Notes under the pieces: model-generated
Told to the model about the DNA's origin: nothing
Databases searched by the model: none
The model's input: the letters and a program-made list of their open reading frames with translations, nothing else
Assembly (NCBI GenBank): GCA_025356435.1
Contig: JANXSY010000084.1
Location: forward strand, 1-33,092
Direction of reading: 5' to 3'
Length of the DNA: 33,092 nucleotides
Source of the DNA: Isosphaeraceae bacterium
GTDB lineage: Bacteria; Planctomycetota; Planctomycetia; Isosphaerales; Isosphaeraceae
Position numbers and translations under genes: made by a program
Shown here: piece after piece, positions 24,281-33,091 of the stretch
How positions within the stretch are numbered: the first letter of the stretch is position 1
Layout: each line of letters begins with the position of its first letter

Positions 24281-25864
24281 TCACGGCAGGAGCCTGACAC
24301 CGACGGTGGTGTTGAGGTCAAGCATCGCGCGGCGGTGGCGGACGAGGGCGTCGCGGAAGGTGCGGGCGGCGTCGTTCTCGTCGTCAATCCGATCGAGGTA
24401 GTCGGACAGAGGGATCTTGCCGGCGGCGAAGTCGGCATCGGCCTTGAGGCGTGCTTGGCGGCCTCGCATGGCTTTCGATCGCTCGGCTCGTTCGAGGGCC
24501 TGGCGTGAGGTCTGATACTCGCGATCGGCAAGGCGGACCTCGGACTTCACCCGGCGCTCGAGCGCGACCAGCTCGACCTGGGTCTGGGTCACGTTCGACC
24601 GCGCCCGAGCGATGTTGCCCTGATTGCGGTTGTAGATCGGCACGGGCACGGTCAGGCCCATCGCCCACGATCGCCCGCTCGGCAGGTGGGAAGGGCGATT
24701 ATCTTGATAGCTCAATGGATCATAGAAGATGAAGACGTCATCGAGCCGGTTGGCCATCGCGAGCTTGACCTCGGACTCCGATCGGCCGAAACCCCGACGC
24801 GCGGCGACGAGATCGGGGCGTGTCCCGAGCGCCATCCGGGTCAGGTCTTCGAGCGGCGGGGGGGGCGGGGACTCGACGCGGAGTCGGCCGCGAGGTTGGA
24901 TCCGCTGGGCCTCTTCGGGCGGCACGCTCATCAGCAGGGCGATCGCCTCGCGGGCGTCGTCGAAGGCATCGGCGGCTTCGAGGCGGGCGTCGCGAGCCTT
25001 TTCGAGCTGCGATTCGAGCTTCACGCGGTTGTCCCCCGCTCCGCCACGGGCGACGACCTGCTCCTGATCGGCGACAGCGGCGGTGCTCGTAAGCAAGTTC
25101 AGCCGCGCGAGCTGGAGGTCGACGTATGCCCGGTAGAGGTTGCCGACCTGGCGGCGAACTGCGTCCTGGAACTGCGCCTCGACCACGCACTTGGCCGCGC
25201 GGGCGACTTCGACACGCGACCGTCGCTTGTTTGACACATCAAGTGGATGAGTAATGATGATGTCGTACTCGGTCGGGCCAAGCGGCCGGGCGGAACTGTT
25301 CCGGCCGTAGGGGATGAACTGGGCGTCGGCGTAGATCAGCGGGTTGGCCCGCAAGCCTGCGGTGAGGATGTCGGCGTCGGCCTGCGGGATCTCATATTTC
25401 AGCGAGAGCAGGTCGAGGTTCGCGGCGATCGTCCGAGCGAGCGCGACATCGAGCGTGAGGCCGTCGGCCGGCCCATCGTCTTCAACGATCGCGGCGAACG
25501 GCGTCGAGGTCGCGAGGTCGGTCGGACTCGAATCGGGCAGCGGCTCGGGCAGGGTCAGTGGACCGCCCACGCGGGGGGCGATCGCGGTCGGTGCCTGCGT
25601 TATCTTGACGAACTTGTGCGGGACGCGGCCCGACCCGCCGCGCGCCCTGCCGCCGATCACCGTCGTGTCCGAAGCCGCGAACGCGCTTGGGGCCAACGCC
25701 CCGGACGAAGGCCCGATCGTCGGAGAGGCGGGGATCGGCACCATCACGGGCGCGTCGGGTAGCCCCCGCAATACGGTCCGCTGCGCGACTGCACGATCCC
25801 CAAAGAGAGAAATCGCCCCGTAAGCCGCCGCAATTCGTATAATCCCGAGAATCGTCCTGGTCAC
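24281..25864 (-). CDS. TolC-family outer-membrane efflux protein
   Basis: 527 residues from a GTG at 25864, opening with a signal-like helix (MTRTILGIIRIAAAYGAI). After a low-complexity, proline-rich stretch of ~100 residues come two halves of the outer-membrane efflux (OEP) fold. The first has LTLDVALARTIAANLDLLSLKYEI, ADILTAGLRANPLIYADAQ and long coiled-coil helices (LESQLEKARDARLEAADAF). The second has LGTRPDLVAARRGFGRSESEVKLA, LTVPVPIYNRNQGNIARARSN and the closing KIPLSDYLDRIDDENDAARTF. NRNQGNI is typical of the CzcC/CusC-like branch. It would form the outer-membrane duct of a tripartite exporter. No inner-membrane pump of the RND type or fusion protein is adjacent; the ABC pair at 19.5-21.8 kb is the nearest candidate partner. 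Confidence 0.92.
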   Translation of the reverse strand: MTRTILGIIRIAAAYGAISLFGDRAVAQRTVLRGLPDAPVMVPIPASPTIGPSSGALAPSAFAASDTTVIGGRARGGSGRVPHKFVKITQAPTAIAPRVGGPLTLPEPLPDSSPTDLATSTPFAAIVEDDGPADGLTLDVALARTIAANLDLLSLKYEIPQADADILTAGLRANPLIYADAQFIPYGRNSSARPLGPTEYDIIITHPLDVSNKRRSRVEVARAAKCVVEAQFQDAVRRQVGNLYRAYVDLQLARLNLLTSTAAVADQEQVVARGGAGDNRVKLESQLEKARDARLEAADAFDDAREAIALLMSVPPEEAQRIQPRGRLRVESPPPPPLEDLTRMALGTRPDLVAARRGFGRSESEVKLAMANRLDDVFIFYDPLSYQDNRPSHLPSGRSWAMGLTVPVPIYNRNQGNIARARSNVTQTQVELVALERRVKSEVRLADREYQTSRQALERAERSKAMRGRQARLKADADFAAGKIPLSDYLDRIDDENDAARTFRDALVRHRRAMLDLNTTVGVRLLP

Positions 25865-26176
25865 GCCATCCTGGCCCTTCGTAGAGATACCGGCCCGCTT
25901 ACCACGAACCCGTCTCTCTCATCGAACATCGAGGCCAGTCGGGTAGAGGAAAACTTGCCGGGGATGAATGCCACGGACGAAGATTGTATTGATGTATGTG
26001 AGATTGATGAAATAAAGTCCTGCATAAGCCTTGGGGGTCGACCAGCTTCCCCTCGGCGACGCGGGCAATCGACTCCCCTTCGATCCCGCCCTACCGACGC
26101 GGCGCTTGCACTGCGCCTCCGTTCATGCGAGTCTGTGTAAGATTGTCGGGAATAGAACTGATAAGGGGCAGAGATC
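25865..26176. other. Intergenic region, nothing recognised
   Basis: About 310 bp between the divergent TolC-family and VOC genes. It is more AT-rich near 25980-26020 and presumably holds both promoters, but no clear -35/-10 pair, repeat or RNA was found. Short open frames here look like noise. Confidence 0.5.
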
Positions 26177-26563
26177 ATGAGCGGATCGTACAAACCGGCG
26201 GGTTACACGTCGGTCTCGCCCTACCTGATTGTAGACGGGGCGGGCGACACCATCGACTTCCTCGTCCGCGTCTTCGGCGCGGTCGAACTCCGACGGTTCC
26301 CCCGCGAGACCGGTGGGATCATGCACGCCGAAGTCCGTATCGACGACACCGTTATCATGCTCGCCGATCGCGGCTCAGACTGGCCATCCGTGCCGTCGAA
26401 TGTCCATATTTACGTGAAAGATGTCGACGCGACATATAAGCTTGCGATCGAGGCCGGCGCAACGTCGGTCCAAAAGCCGGTCCAGAAGGACGATCCAGAT
26501 AAGCGAGGCGGCGTCAGCGATCCGGGCGGCACGACCTGGTGGATCGCCTCAACGGTGGAGTGA
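26177..26563 (+). CDS. VOC family protein (PhnB/glyoxalase-like)
   Basis: 128 residues, ATG at 26177 with AAGGGG about ten bases upstream. It starts with a PYLIVDGAGDTIDFLVRVFGA strand-helix, which defines the first beta-alpha-beta module of PhnB-like VOC proteins. A second module follows with GIMHAEVRIDDTVIMLAD and VHIYVKDVDATYKLAIEAGA, and it ends with a G-x-x-DPGGTTWWIA segment, close to the usual DPFGHxW. Residues in metal-binding positions are only partly conserved, so enzyme activity (lyase, dioxygenase) or a resistance/binding role cannot be chosen. It appears to stand alone; the next gene is a frameshifted remnant 288 bp downstream. Confidence 0.9.
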   Translation: MSGSYKPAGYTSVSPYLIVDGAGDTIDFLVRVFGAVELRRFPRETGGIMHAEVRIDDTVIMLADRGSDWPSVPSNVHIYVKDVDATYKLAIEAGATSVQKPVQKDDPDKRGGVSDPGGTTWWIASTVE

Positions 26564-26851
26564 CCGGCGCGACCGGGCCGCTGCGATCGAACTTGGGAAG
26601 GCTCGAGCGATCTCGATTGTTTCCGCCCGAGGTAATCGTGCGTAGGCCGGTTCCGACCAGCCATGTCCACGGAAAGACCCTCTTTTCGATGCTCCAGCTG
26701 CGGAATGTTGCCCGGTCATTCGGATCTATCTTCGACTTGGAAGGGTCGCATCGCATTTCGAGGGAGACCGTCGGAACGAGGACGAAAAGCTGGCTTCTCT
26801 CTTCGAAGGCTTCTGGTGCGACGATTGAAAATAAGTGTCGGGGTATGGATC

Positions 26852-27132
26852 ATGGTGCGTCGGCTCTTCGTGGTCGAAGACACATTCATGATCAAAGGTC
26901 GAGGTCTCGTACCGGTCCCGGGTATCATTCCCGAGGGGATGAGTGTTTCCGTATCGGCGACCCGATCCTGCTCAAGCGGCCCGATGGTTCGTGTCTCGAA
27001 TGGACCATCGGCGGTATCGAAAGGATCTCCACCTCGACGCCAAGGCCGGAGCATCACGTGGCCATCTTACTAAAAGGCTTGGATAGGGACGACCTCCCGG
27101 TCGGCTCAGAGATCTGGTCGACCGATGTCTGA
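26852..27132 (+). pseudogene. Frameshifted EF-Tu domain-2-like small protein gene
   Basis: From the ATG at 26852 the frame reads VRRLFVVEDTFMIKGRGLVPVPG and IPEG up to ~26938. The remainder continues in another frame as DECFRIGDPILLKRPDGS ... AILLKGLDRDDLPVGSEIWSTDV to a TGA at 27132. One extra G in the G4 run at 26935-26938 restores a single protein of about 93 residues. The pattern FxVEDxFxIKGRGLVxxPG ... RxGDxxxL resembles the beta-barrel domain 2 of EF-Tu, found as small stand-alone proteins. It could be a true pseudogene, a phase-variable run, or a sequencing error. No strong ribosome-binding site is seen. Confidence 0.55.
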
Positions 27133-27302
27133 ACCCTCGATAGTGAAATGTCTGTGTATCAAAGACAATGAATGTAGGAAATTGAATGGGCTAACTTGCC
27201 CTTGACGCCTTCACCCATCTCGGCGAGATAAGGGCAGGCCGCGAAACCGGATCGACCGGGGTCGTCGAGAATCCGACTTTTCAGCCAAGGGATGGCCCCA
27301 CC

Positions 27303-28337
27303 ATGCGACGCATCGCCGCGATTTCCATCGGGGTCTTCCTGCTTGCGACCTGGGCTCGACCGGCCGTCTCGGCACCGTCGGAGATCAAGCTTGATCGTGA
27401 CTTCCTTGGCAGTATCCTGGCGAAACTGCCGCGATGTCCGTTCGAGAAGAGCGGGCAGTATCGCGGGGTCGTTGATGGGTTTCGGCTGGTCGCGATCGAG
27501 CCGAAGTCGCGGCAGATTGTCGTGGCTTGCACTGTCGTTGGGGAGTTCGATGAAAACTCCATCTCCGCCGCGCTTACGAAGGCCGACAAGCCGAAGGGGC
27601 CTCCCTCCGAGCCGAAATGGCGGCGGTTCCGGTTTGAGGTGCGCGTCGCGATCAATATTGAGCCGGGTAGCGAGGGGACGCCTCGGCTCCGGTTCAAGGT
27701 TGAAGACGTGAAGAGGCGCGAACTCACCGGTGTCGTCGGCACGCTCGCGAAGGTGATGGGGCCGGGCTTCGACCGGATCGTCACTTCGTATGCCGACAAG
27801 AAGGCCGCCGGGCTGAACGACCACCTCAACGCCGAGGTTGTCCGACGGGTCGCCCTGTTCAAGGATTACGGCATGCTCTGCGGGGTCGATTACTTCGCCA
27901 CGCATGTTGTGATGCTGTTCGACCTCACCCGGTTCCGATCCGAGGGTGTCGCGGGATATGTCTTCGCGTCGCAAGAGCCGGGGACGATCCCGCTCTATCG
28001 TTGGGTGAATATGCGTCGTGGAGATCACTTCTACACGACAAGCACCCAGGAGCCCGACCCTCGCGTCTACCGGGCTGAAGGCGTTGCCTGCTATGTGTTC
28101 CCGCAGGCTGAGCGGCTGACTGTGCCGCTCTATCGATGGCGGGGCAAGCTGGAATGTCTCTATTCGACTGATAGGATGAACGAGCCGCTCCGCCGCGCGG
28201 GGTTTCGGCCCGAGGGAATCGCCTGCTATGTCTTCGCTACGTCGAAGGACGACGCCGTCCCGTTTTACCGGTTCCTTGACCCCGGTCGCGGCCTCCACTT
28301 CTACACGATCCACCCGCAGGCCGAATTTGCGAAGTGA
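27303..28337 (+). CDS. Secreted protein with three DUF5648-type repeats
   Basis: 344 residues, ATG at 27303. A signal peptide (MRRIAAISIGVFLLATWARPAVSA) is followed by a ~200-residue N-terminal region of unknown fold (EIKLDRDFLGSILAKLPRC). Then come three repeats of ~45 residues, each with a pattern like EGVACYVF ... PLYRW ... HFYTTS. Clear copies are at ~EGVAGYVFAS/IPLYRWVN/DHFYTTS, EGVACYVFPQ/VPLYRWRG and EGIACYVFAT/VPFYRFLD/LHFYTIH. This repeat is the DUF5648 type seen in secreted and surface proteins, with carbohydrate or protein binding suspected. The protein is convergent with the beta-helix gene, with a hairpin between the two. Confidence 0.85.
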   Translation: MRRIAAISIGVFLLATWARPAVSAPSEIKLDRDFLGSILAKLPRCPFEKSGQYRGVVDGFRLVAIEPKSRQIVVACTVVGEFDENSISAALTKADKPKGPPSEPKWRRFRFEVRVAINIEPGSEGTPRLRFKVEDVKRRELTGVVGTLAKVMGPGFDRIVTSYADKKAAGLNDHLNAEVVRRVALFKDYGMLCGVDYFATHVVMLFDLTRFRSEGVAGYVFASQEPGTIPLYRWVNMRRGDHFYTTSTQEPDPRVYRAEGVACYVFPQAERLTVPLYRWRGKLECLYSTDRMNEPLRRAGFRPEGIACYVFATSKDDAVPFYRFLDPGRGLHFYTIHPQAEFAK

Positions 28338-28345
28338 ATCGGCCG

Positions 28346-28376
28346 GCCCGGGGCGGCGATGATCGCGGCCCCGGGC
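28346..28376. terminator. 9-bp GC hairpin between convergent genes
   Basis: GCCCGGGGC (28346-28354) and GCCCCGGGC (28368-28376) pair perfectly around a 13-base loop. It lies nine bases after one stop and 27 before the other, so it could end both transcripts. No T-tract is present. Confidence 0.5.
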
Positions 28377-28402
28377 GTCGACTCGGACCTCAACGGCTGG
28401 TC

Positions 28403-29701
28403 TTAGTGGCTGGCGCCGATCCGGCCGACTGGGTACGTCGAGCCATAGTAATAGGCATAAGCACCGATGTCCCACGCTGCGGTGCTCATGCGGCTACGGC
28501 CGAGGATGTCGGTGGTGAAGATCGAGGAGAGGTTCGTCGCCTTGGAGATCGCCGGGCTGGTCGAGGAGAGTTGGTAGTTGTTGGCGGAGGCGTTGACGAA
28601 AAGCGCCGAGGCCGTCGAGTTGAAGGAGTGGGTGTCTTGCCCGGTCGAGGTTCTCCAGGCTGACAGCGATTTGTTACTACCGTCGATTGAGAACTGGGTC
28701 ACGACGTTGTTATCGCTCTTAAGCCCCGGCAGGCAATTACTGTCGATCCGGATGGAGCCGCGCGAGGTATTGGCGTTGAGCAAGATATTGTTCAACACCG
28801 TTGCCCCGGTGCTGCCTGTGGTGATCGAGATGTCCCATTTGGCGGTCGAGGCGAGCGAGATGGTGTTGTTGGCGACAACGTTGTTGATCGACGGGGCGGC
28901 GGCGTCCCCTTGGAAAAGGGTGATCCCAGCCGCAAGCTGATTGTAGATCAGATTGTTGTCAATTCGCGAGTCCTGCACGCCGTCGAGGTTGATCGCAGCC
29001 CCGCCGAGCTTGCCGTTACCGTAGATGGTATTGCCCTCGATCAACGCGCCGGTAATGATCCCCGCGCCGCCCTGGCTGGCATCCCCATTCATTTGAATGC
29101 CGCAGGATGCGTTGCCCCACACGATGTTGTTTCGCACGACGGGGTTCGCGGTCGTGTTGGCGACGTAGATGCCATGCTCATTTACGGACCGCGAGGCGAT
29201 GTTGTTCTCGATGTCGATGTTGTCACTGAAGCTCGAATAGATGCCCCATCGGCCATTCGAGTCGGTGGTGTTGTTCCGGATCACGACGCCATGGTCGAGC
29301 GCAGCGCGGATACCCGCACGAGGCGCGCCGGTGACGTTGAAGCCCTTAATGGTGATATAGCTTGCACCTTCGAGGTCGATCCCATCGGCATTGTTCCACG
29401 TGTTGGGCGAGGTGATCTTCACCCCGGGATCAGCCGCGAAGGTGATCGGTGCGGCGGCGGTGCCGCTGTGGTTGCTCTTGACGACAAAGCCCTGGTAAGT
29501 GCCGGCCTTGACACTCACGGTATCGCCGGGTTGGACGCTGTAGGCGGCCTTCTGGAGCGTGAGAAAGGGAGCAGTGGCCGTCCCGGAGTTGGCATCGCTT
29601 CCGACGGGAGAGACGACGTAACTGCTCAGGACAACTTTGGCCTCGAGCGTGTCGAACTGAAGGCGACGAGATCCCTTAGACTTGGAGCGCGTGCGAGTCA
29701 T
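28403..29701 (-). CDS. Secreted parallel beta-helix protein with planctomycete N-terminal motif
   Basis: 432 residues from the ATG at 29701, with GGAGA upstream. The N-terminus is basic (MTRTRSKSKGSRRL) and runs into QFDTLEAKVVLSSY, matching the LExxxLLS-type signal common on exported planctomycete proteins. A short strand follows with SPVGSDANSGTATAPFLTLQKAAYSVQPGDTVSV, the start of DUF1565/pectate-lyase-like domains. About ten repeating helix rungs come next with NNxI, GIxxxN and NTI motifs (NIVWGNASCGIQMNG, NTIYGNGKLGG, NNTISLAST). It ends DILGRSRMSTAAWDIGAYAY, the closing cap of choice-of-anchor-Q proteins. It probably binds or cuts polysaccharide outside the cell; no catalytic residues were identified. 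Confidence 0.88.
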   Translation of the reverse strand: MTRTRSKSKGSRRLQFDTLEAKVVLSSYVVSPVGSDANSGTATAPFLTLQKAAYSVQPGDTVSVKAGTYQGFVVKSNHSGTAAAPITFAADPGVKITSPNTWNNADGIDLEGASYITIKGFNVTGAPRAGIRAALDHGVVIRNNTTDSNGRWGIYSSFSDNIDIENNIASRSVNEHGIYVANTTANPVVRNNIVWGNASCGIQMNGDASQGGAGIITGALIEGNTIYGNGKLGGAAINLDGVQDSRIDNNLIYNQLAAGITLFQGDAAAPSINNVVANNTISLASTAKWDISITTGSTGATVLNNILLNANTSRGSIRIDSNCLPGLKSDNNVVTQFSIDGSNKSLSAWRTSTGQDTHSFNSTASALFVNASANNYQLSSTSPAISKATNLSSIFTTDILGRSRMSTAAWDIGAYAYYYGSTYPVGRIGASH

Positions 29702-30487
29702 TTGATGTGGTCTCCGAAGAGGTGACGCGACATTGTCATGGCCTGCCTCCCGGGTTTCCACCCGAGAGGTACCTTCGGCAACGACGAAAGCCGACACAAA
29801 CGCCTAACCCGCGAGGGGACAACGTCGAGAAGGCGAGCTTGTGGTTGGTCTAAGACGAAATTAGTTGGGGGGATAGCCGTATGATAGACGCGAAAATTGA
29901 CGTTTTCAAGTCGTTTACACAAACATCACACTGCCAAAGATCGCTTTGCTTAATCGGATCGCCGGCGACAGGGTGTCGCAATTCTTGCCGTGTCACGATC
30001 GCCCTGATGCGTCGTAGGTCTACCGCCATCGTGGACGCGTTGGCCCACACAATACGGCTAATGATCTATATTTAAGGGTTAATGAAATAGGCCCAGACGT
30101 TTCGCCTTCGCAACACTGTTGAGCCGATATTTCATCTGAACACTTCGTTATCAGACGCGATCATCGTGACAACGAAGTTTTGTTCCGCTTATTTCGTCGT
30201 CGTTTTTTCGCCACATTGCGTGAAATATAAAGACACTTTTCCTCGCCTCCGGTTTCGATTTCGTCTTGATCACGATTTTCGGTCGGTGGCAGGTCAGAGG
30301 CTGCGAAGAGGCTCGCAACCTCTGATGTTCGCACGCTCTTAAGCCAAGCACGAAGGCAATCACCGCATCGAAATAAAATCGACCGAACACCGCACCACCG
30401 AAGGCAAGGCGAGCGTGTGGGAGGGCATCCAAGCACGCGAGATCGTCACGTGCCTGGTGAAGACTCAACTCGCGGTGCGCCCCGAAG
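29702..30487. other. Long gene-poor, AT-richer region
   Basis: About 785 bp between the beta-helix start and the RtcA stop. Open frames here are short or antisense and lack ribosome-binding sites. It holds a hairpin at 30294-30325 (separate entry) and an 8-bp inverted repeat ACTTCGTT/AACGAAGT at 30142-30149 and 30171-30178. No gene or RNA was recognised. The lower GC than the surroundings may reflect promoters or decayed DNA. Confidence 0.5.
30294..30325. other. Hairpin in the gene-poor region
   Basis: Positions 30294-30306 and 30313-30325 pair over 13 bases with one mismatch around a 6-base loop. It is 160 bp downstream of the rtcA stop on the minus strand. There is no T-tract. It could be a weak terminator for rtcA or part of a small RNA. 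Confidence 0.35.
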
Positions 30488-31516
30488 TCAGCCGACGACG
30501 ACGCGGGCGGGCCGATCATTAACGGATTCATGGATCTCGATCGGGCGATCGAGGAAGGCGGCGATGGTCGCGACGTTGGTCCGCAGGTGTCCGGTGATCT
30601 CGGACACGGTGAAGACGCTCCGCCCTTCGGCGAGGGCCAGCGGCAGCAAGAGCTGGTCGGCTGAGTGGGGGTCGACGGCCGCGTCGGGAACGCCAAGATA
30701 AGCGAGCAGTTCGTCAACGGCATCGTCCGCCACGAGTTCGGCCGACTTGCCGCGCTCGCCGAGTCCGACGAAATTCCCACCCGTTGACCCGTGATCGGCG
30801 ACGATGCTGACGGCGGCTCCCGGGCTCCGGCCGGTCCATTCGACGATGCGGACCTCGGGGACGATCCCTCGCGACGCGAGCCTCTCCTCGACGCGGGCGA
30901 TCATCCGCTCAGCGATCCCCCGATCGAGCTGGCAGACTCCGGCTTCGACCCGGACGGCGACGAGCGGGCCTCGGCTGTCAAGGACAATCGCCTGGGGCGT
31001 CCCAGGTTCGATCCAGGCTTCGAGCCGGCCCCCGCCCGTGGGATAGAACCCAGCCGACGGCATGGCCAGGCCGACCCGAAGGCCAAGCCGGCGGAGGTGC
31101 GCGCACCAGGTCTCGGCGATGAAGGGGAACGATGGAGCTGCAAGGTTGAACGTCCCGCCTTCGAGCACGAGCCGCACGCCTGACTCCGCATTCATCGCGA
31201 TCGGCAGATGCAGTGTCTGGAGCACCAGCGCGGTGGCCCCGGCGGTGCCGATGTCGATGGTAAGGTCACGGGCGTCGACGGTCCCTGGTCGGAAGGTCAG
31301 GGTCCGCGAGCCGACCGACGCCCCCGAGACTTCGGCGTGGCCGAGTTCGGCGGCGGCCTGAACGGCGGCGAGGTGCTGCGGGCGGAGGCCGGGACGGTCG
31401 CGGTTGGCCCGGATCTGGCTGATCTGGAACGGCCTGCCGGTCAGCAGCGAGAGCGTCAGCGCGGTGCGGAGGATCTGCCCGCCGCCTTCGCCCTTGGACC
31501 CATCCAGGTTGACCAT
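30488..31516 (-). CDS. rtcA: RNA 3'-terminal phosphate cyclase
   Basis: 342 residues, the normal family length. The ATG at 31516 gives the standard start MVNLDGSKGEGGGQILRTALTLS, including the GEGGGQ motif. Further hallmarks are RPGLRPQHLAA, GSRTLTFRPG, DIGTAGATALVLQTL, GGTFNLAAPSF, MPSAGFYPTGGG and GGNFVGLGERGKSAE. The catalytic histidine, which becomes adenylated, is His284 in DPHSADQLLLPLAL. RtcA uses ATP to turn a 3'-phosphate on RNA into a 2',3'-cyclic phosphate, preparing ends for the ligase RtcB. Neither RtcB nor the regulator RtcR is within the window. A lipoprotein gene lies ~210 bp upstream. The ribosome-binding site is weak; a GTG at 31534 is an alternative start. Confidence 0.96.
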   Translation of the reverse strand: MVNLDGSKGEGGGQILRTALTLSLLTGRPFQISQIRANRDRPGLRPQHLAAVQAAAELGHAEVSGASVGSRTLTFRPGTVDARDLTIDIGTAGATALVLQTLHLPIAMNAESGVRLVLEGGTFNLAAPSFPFIAETWCAHLRRLGLRVGLAMPSAGFYPTGGGRLEAWIEPGTPQAIVLDSRGPLVAVRVEAGVCQLDRGIAERMIARVEERLASRGIVPEVRIVEWTGRSPGAAVSIVADHGSTGGNFVGLGERGKSAELVADDAVDELLAYLGVPDAAVDPHSADQLLLPLALAEGRSVFTVSEITGHLRTNVATIAAFLDRPIEIHESVNDRPARVVVG

Positions 31517-31724
31517 GCCCAACGGCTTCGCCACGCGGTTCGACTCCAAGGCCCCCCGATGCGGTGCACCAAGGCCCCCGTGGCCGGCGTGCGTTACCCA
31601 GAGCTTGCCGCCCGAGTAGTGGCGGTCGCTGGGGGTGTGGCCCCAGTCAGCTTGAGAGGGTTGCCAATCCATTGGCAGAGGACTCCTGGTTGGTCGAGGT
31701 TCGCGAATCAAGGAGCGGAATCGA

Positions 31725-32750
31725 TCAGGGGTTTGAGGCGGGTTTGACCTTGGTCTGTGCCGTCTCGCCGTCTTTCTGCGTCTGCTTGACGAGGCCCGCC
31801 CGTGCCTCTTCAAGGAGGTTCTTGGGCCTGTCGGCAGCCTTCTTGCCCTTGGCCCTATCGCCACGCCGGAAGAAGGGACGGCCCGAGGGGTTCTCGGCCG
31901 CGATGGCGGCGGTCGGCTGTGCCCAGAGCAGGACGACCCGCTGTTCGACCTTGTCGTTGGTCGATTCCGCCTGCGTGAACAGGAACCCGCCGAGGCTCAG
32001 ACCCGCTTCGGGCCTGCCGCCGATCGCGAGCACCTGGCCGGGCTTGAGTGCGACGGTGGCGGAGATATCTCGGAACGGCTCTTCGGCCTGGCCGTCCTTC
32101 ATGATGAACTCTTGCGGCGAAAACGGCCCGGTCGGCGCGGCAGTGAAGCCTTTCTTCCTCGGCCCGTGCTGGATCAGCGGGACGATTTTGAGCTTTACCC
32201 CCCCCGCCCCGTCGTGGGTCGCGGTGATCCGCAGGAAGCCCTTGGCGTCCTGGTAATCCTTGCCGAAGGTCTTCCCCTCGCGGTTGAGCAGCAGCGTGAC
32301 AGGCTCGACCGCGCTCGACAGGGCGACGTTCGTCGAATCTCCCTCGGGCAGGTCGATCTGGACGGTGTCAACCTTCTGCCCCGGCGGCGGTGGGTTAAGC
32401 ACCTTCTCGATCTCGACCGGTAACGACCCGCTGATGACACCGACCCGGAGCCCGTTGGCCTGGAGGGTGCGGATCATCTCGGCCGGCACGACCTGCTCGT
32501 CGGCCGACTGCCAGAGGATCTCATTGATCGCGGGATCTTTGGCGGGCCGGGAGAGGTTGGCGAACGACAGCCCGCACCGCTTGGGGGCGATCAATCGGCC
32601 GGAATTGGCGTTGGATTCGGTGGTATAGGACGCCTGGGTTACGTCCCCGTTGGGAGTCGCCTGGCGGATGTCGGCCTTCTTATTCGGAAAGCAACCGGCG
32701 ATGGCGATCGCCGCGGCCAGGCCGAGCGCGGCCGGGATCTTCGGGATCAT
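31725..32750 (-). CDS. Lipoprotein of unknown function
   Basis: 341 residues from the ATG at 32750, with GGAAAGGA upstream; longer frames to 32858 lack this signal. The start MIPKIPAALGLAAAIAIAGC is a lipoprotein signal peptide, with cysteine 20 in the IAGC lipobox, so the protein should be anchored in a membrane by lipid. The middle has short strands (VDTVQIDLPEG, VEPVTLLLNREG, GGVKLKIVPLIQHGP) and a segment, ISATVALKPGQVLAIGGRPEAG, with the rhythm of the C-terminal strands of secretin-like domains. The C-terminus is basic and disordered (RRGDRAKGKKAADRPKN). No known family is recognised; it is probably a planctomycete-specific envelope protein. Confidence 0.75.
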   Translation of the reverse strand: MIPKIPAALGLAAAIAIAGCFPNKKADIRQATPNGDVTQASYTTESNANSGRLIAPKRCGLSFANLSRPAKDPAINEILWQSADEQVVPAEMIRTLQANGLRVGVISGSLPVEIEKVLNPPPPGQKVDTVQIDLPEGDSTNVALSSAVEPVTLLLNREGKTFGKDYQDAKGFLRITATHDGAGGVKLKIVPLIQHGPRKKGFTAAPTGPFSPQEFIMKDGQAEEPFRDISATVALKPGQVLAIGGRPEAGLSLGGFLFTQAESTNDKVEQRVVLLWAQPTAAIAAENPSGRPFFRRGDRAKGKKAADRPKNLLEEARAGLVKQTQKDGETAQTKVKPASNP

Positions 32751-32956
32751 CGGGCGGAATCCTTTCCGCAGGCGAGAGTCCCCGGGACGCGCCACGATCG
32801 GCGTCAAGACGTCCCAAGGTGTCTGGGTCAACCCATCCCGGCCGCCCTCCAGGCACACCGAAACGGATCGCTGCCCGGGAGCCTAGGCGAGATCGCCGAG
32901 GCTGTCAACCGCAAGCGTTGGGGAAGGTGAGTCGCGGACGGCCATCTCATCAAGGC

Positions 32957-33091
32957 TCAAGATGGATTCCGGGGTGGTGCCAACAAGAGGCTGATTAGTG
33001 ACCCTAAAAGCCTCTTGCCACGAGCCCGAATGTTGTGAACGAACTCGAAGAAGCCCAGGTACAGCGGCAGGCTCTCCTGCGGGATCCCTCG
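32957..33091 (-). CDS. C-terminal fragment of an unidentified gene (runs off the window)
   Basis: An open minus-strand frame from the window edge ends at a TGA at 32957. Its 44 residues read GIPQESLPLYLGFFEFVHN and then IRARGKRLLGSLISLLLAPPRN. The length and the YLxFFEFVHN pattern remind me of the end of a transposase, but this is not a firm match. Codon composition looks coding. The gene begins outside the window. Confidence 0.4.
   Translation of the reverse strand, partial: RGIPQESLPLYLGFFEFVHNIRARGKRLLGSLISLLLAPPRNPS

Noticed and set aside
26663..27073. 136-residue plus-strand open frame as an intact gene
   Set aside because: Only the part from 26852 resembles a protein family, and it changes frame at 26935-26938; it is described as a frameshifted gene instead.
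28910..29725. 271-residue plus-strand open frame opposite the beta-helix gene
   Set aside because: Antisense to a clear beta-helix protein and without ribosome-binding site or family pattern.
30151..30780. 209-residue minus-strand open frame overlapping the rtcA 3' end
   Set aside because: It overlaps rtcA in another frame and mixes low-GC sequence with rtcA shadow; no motif was recognised.
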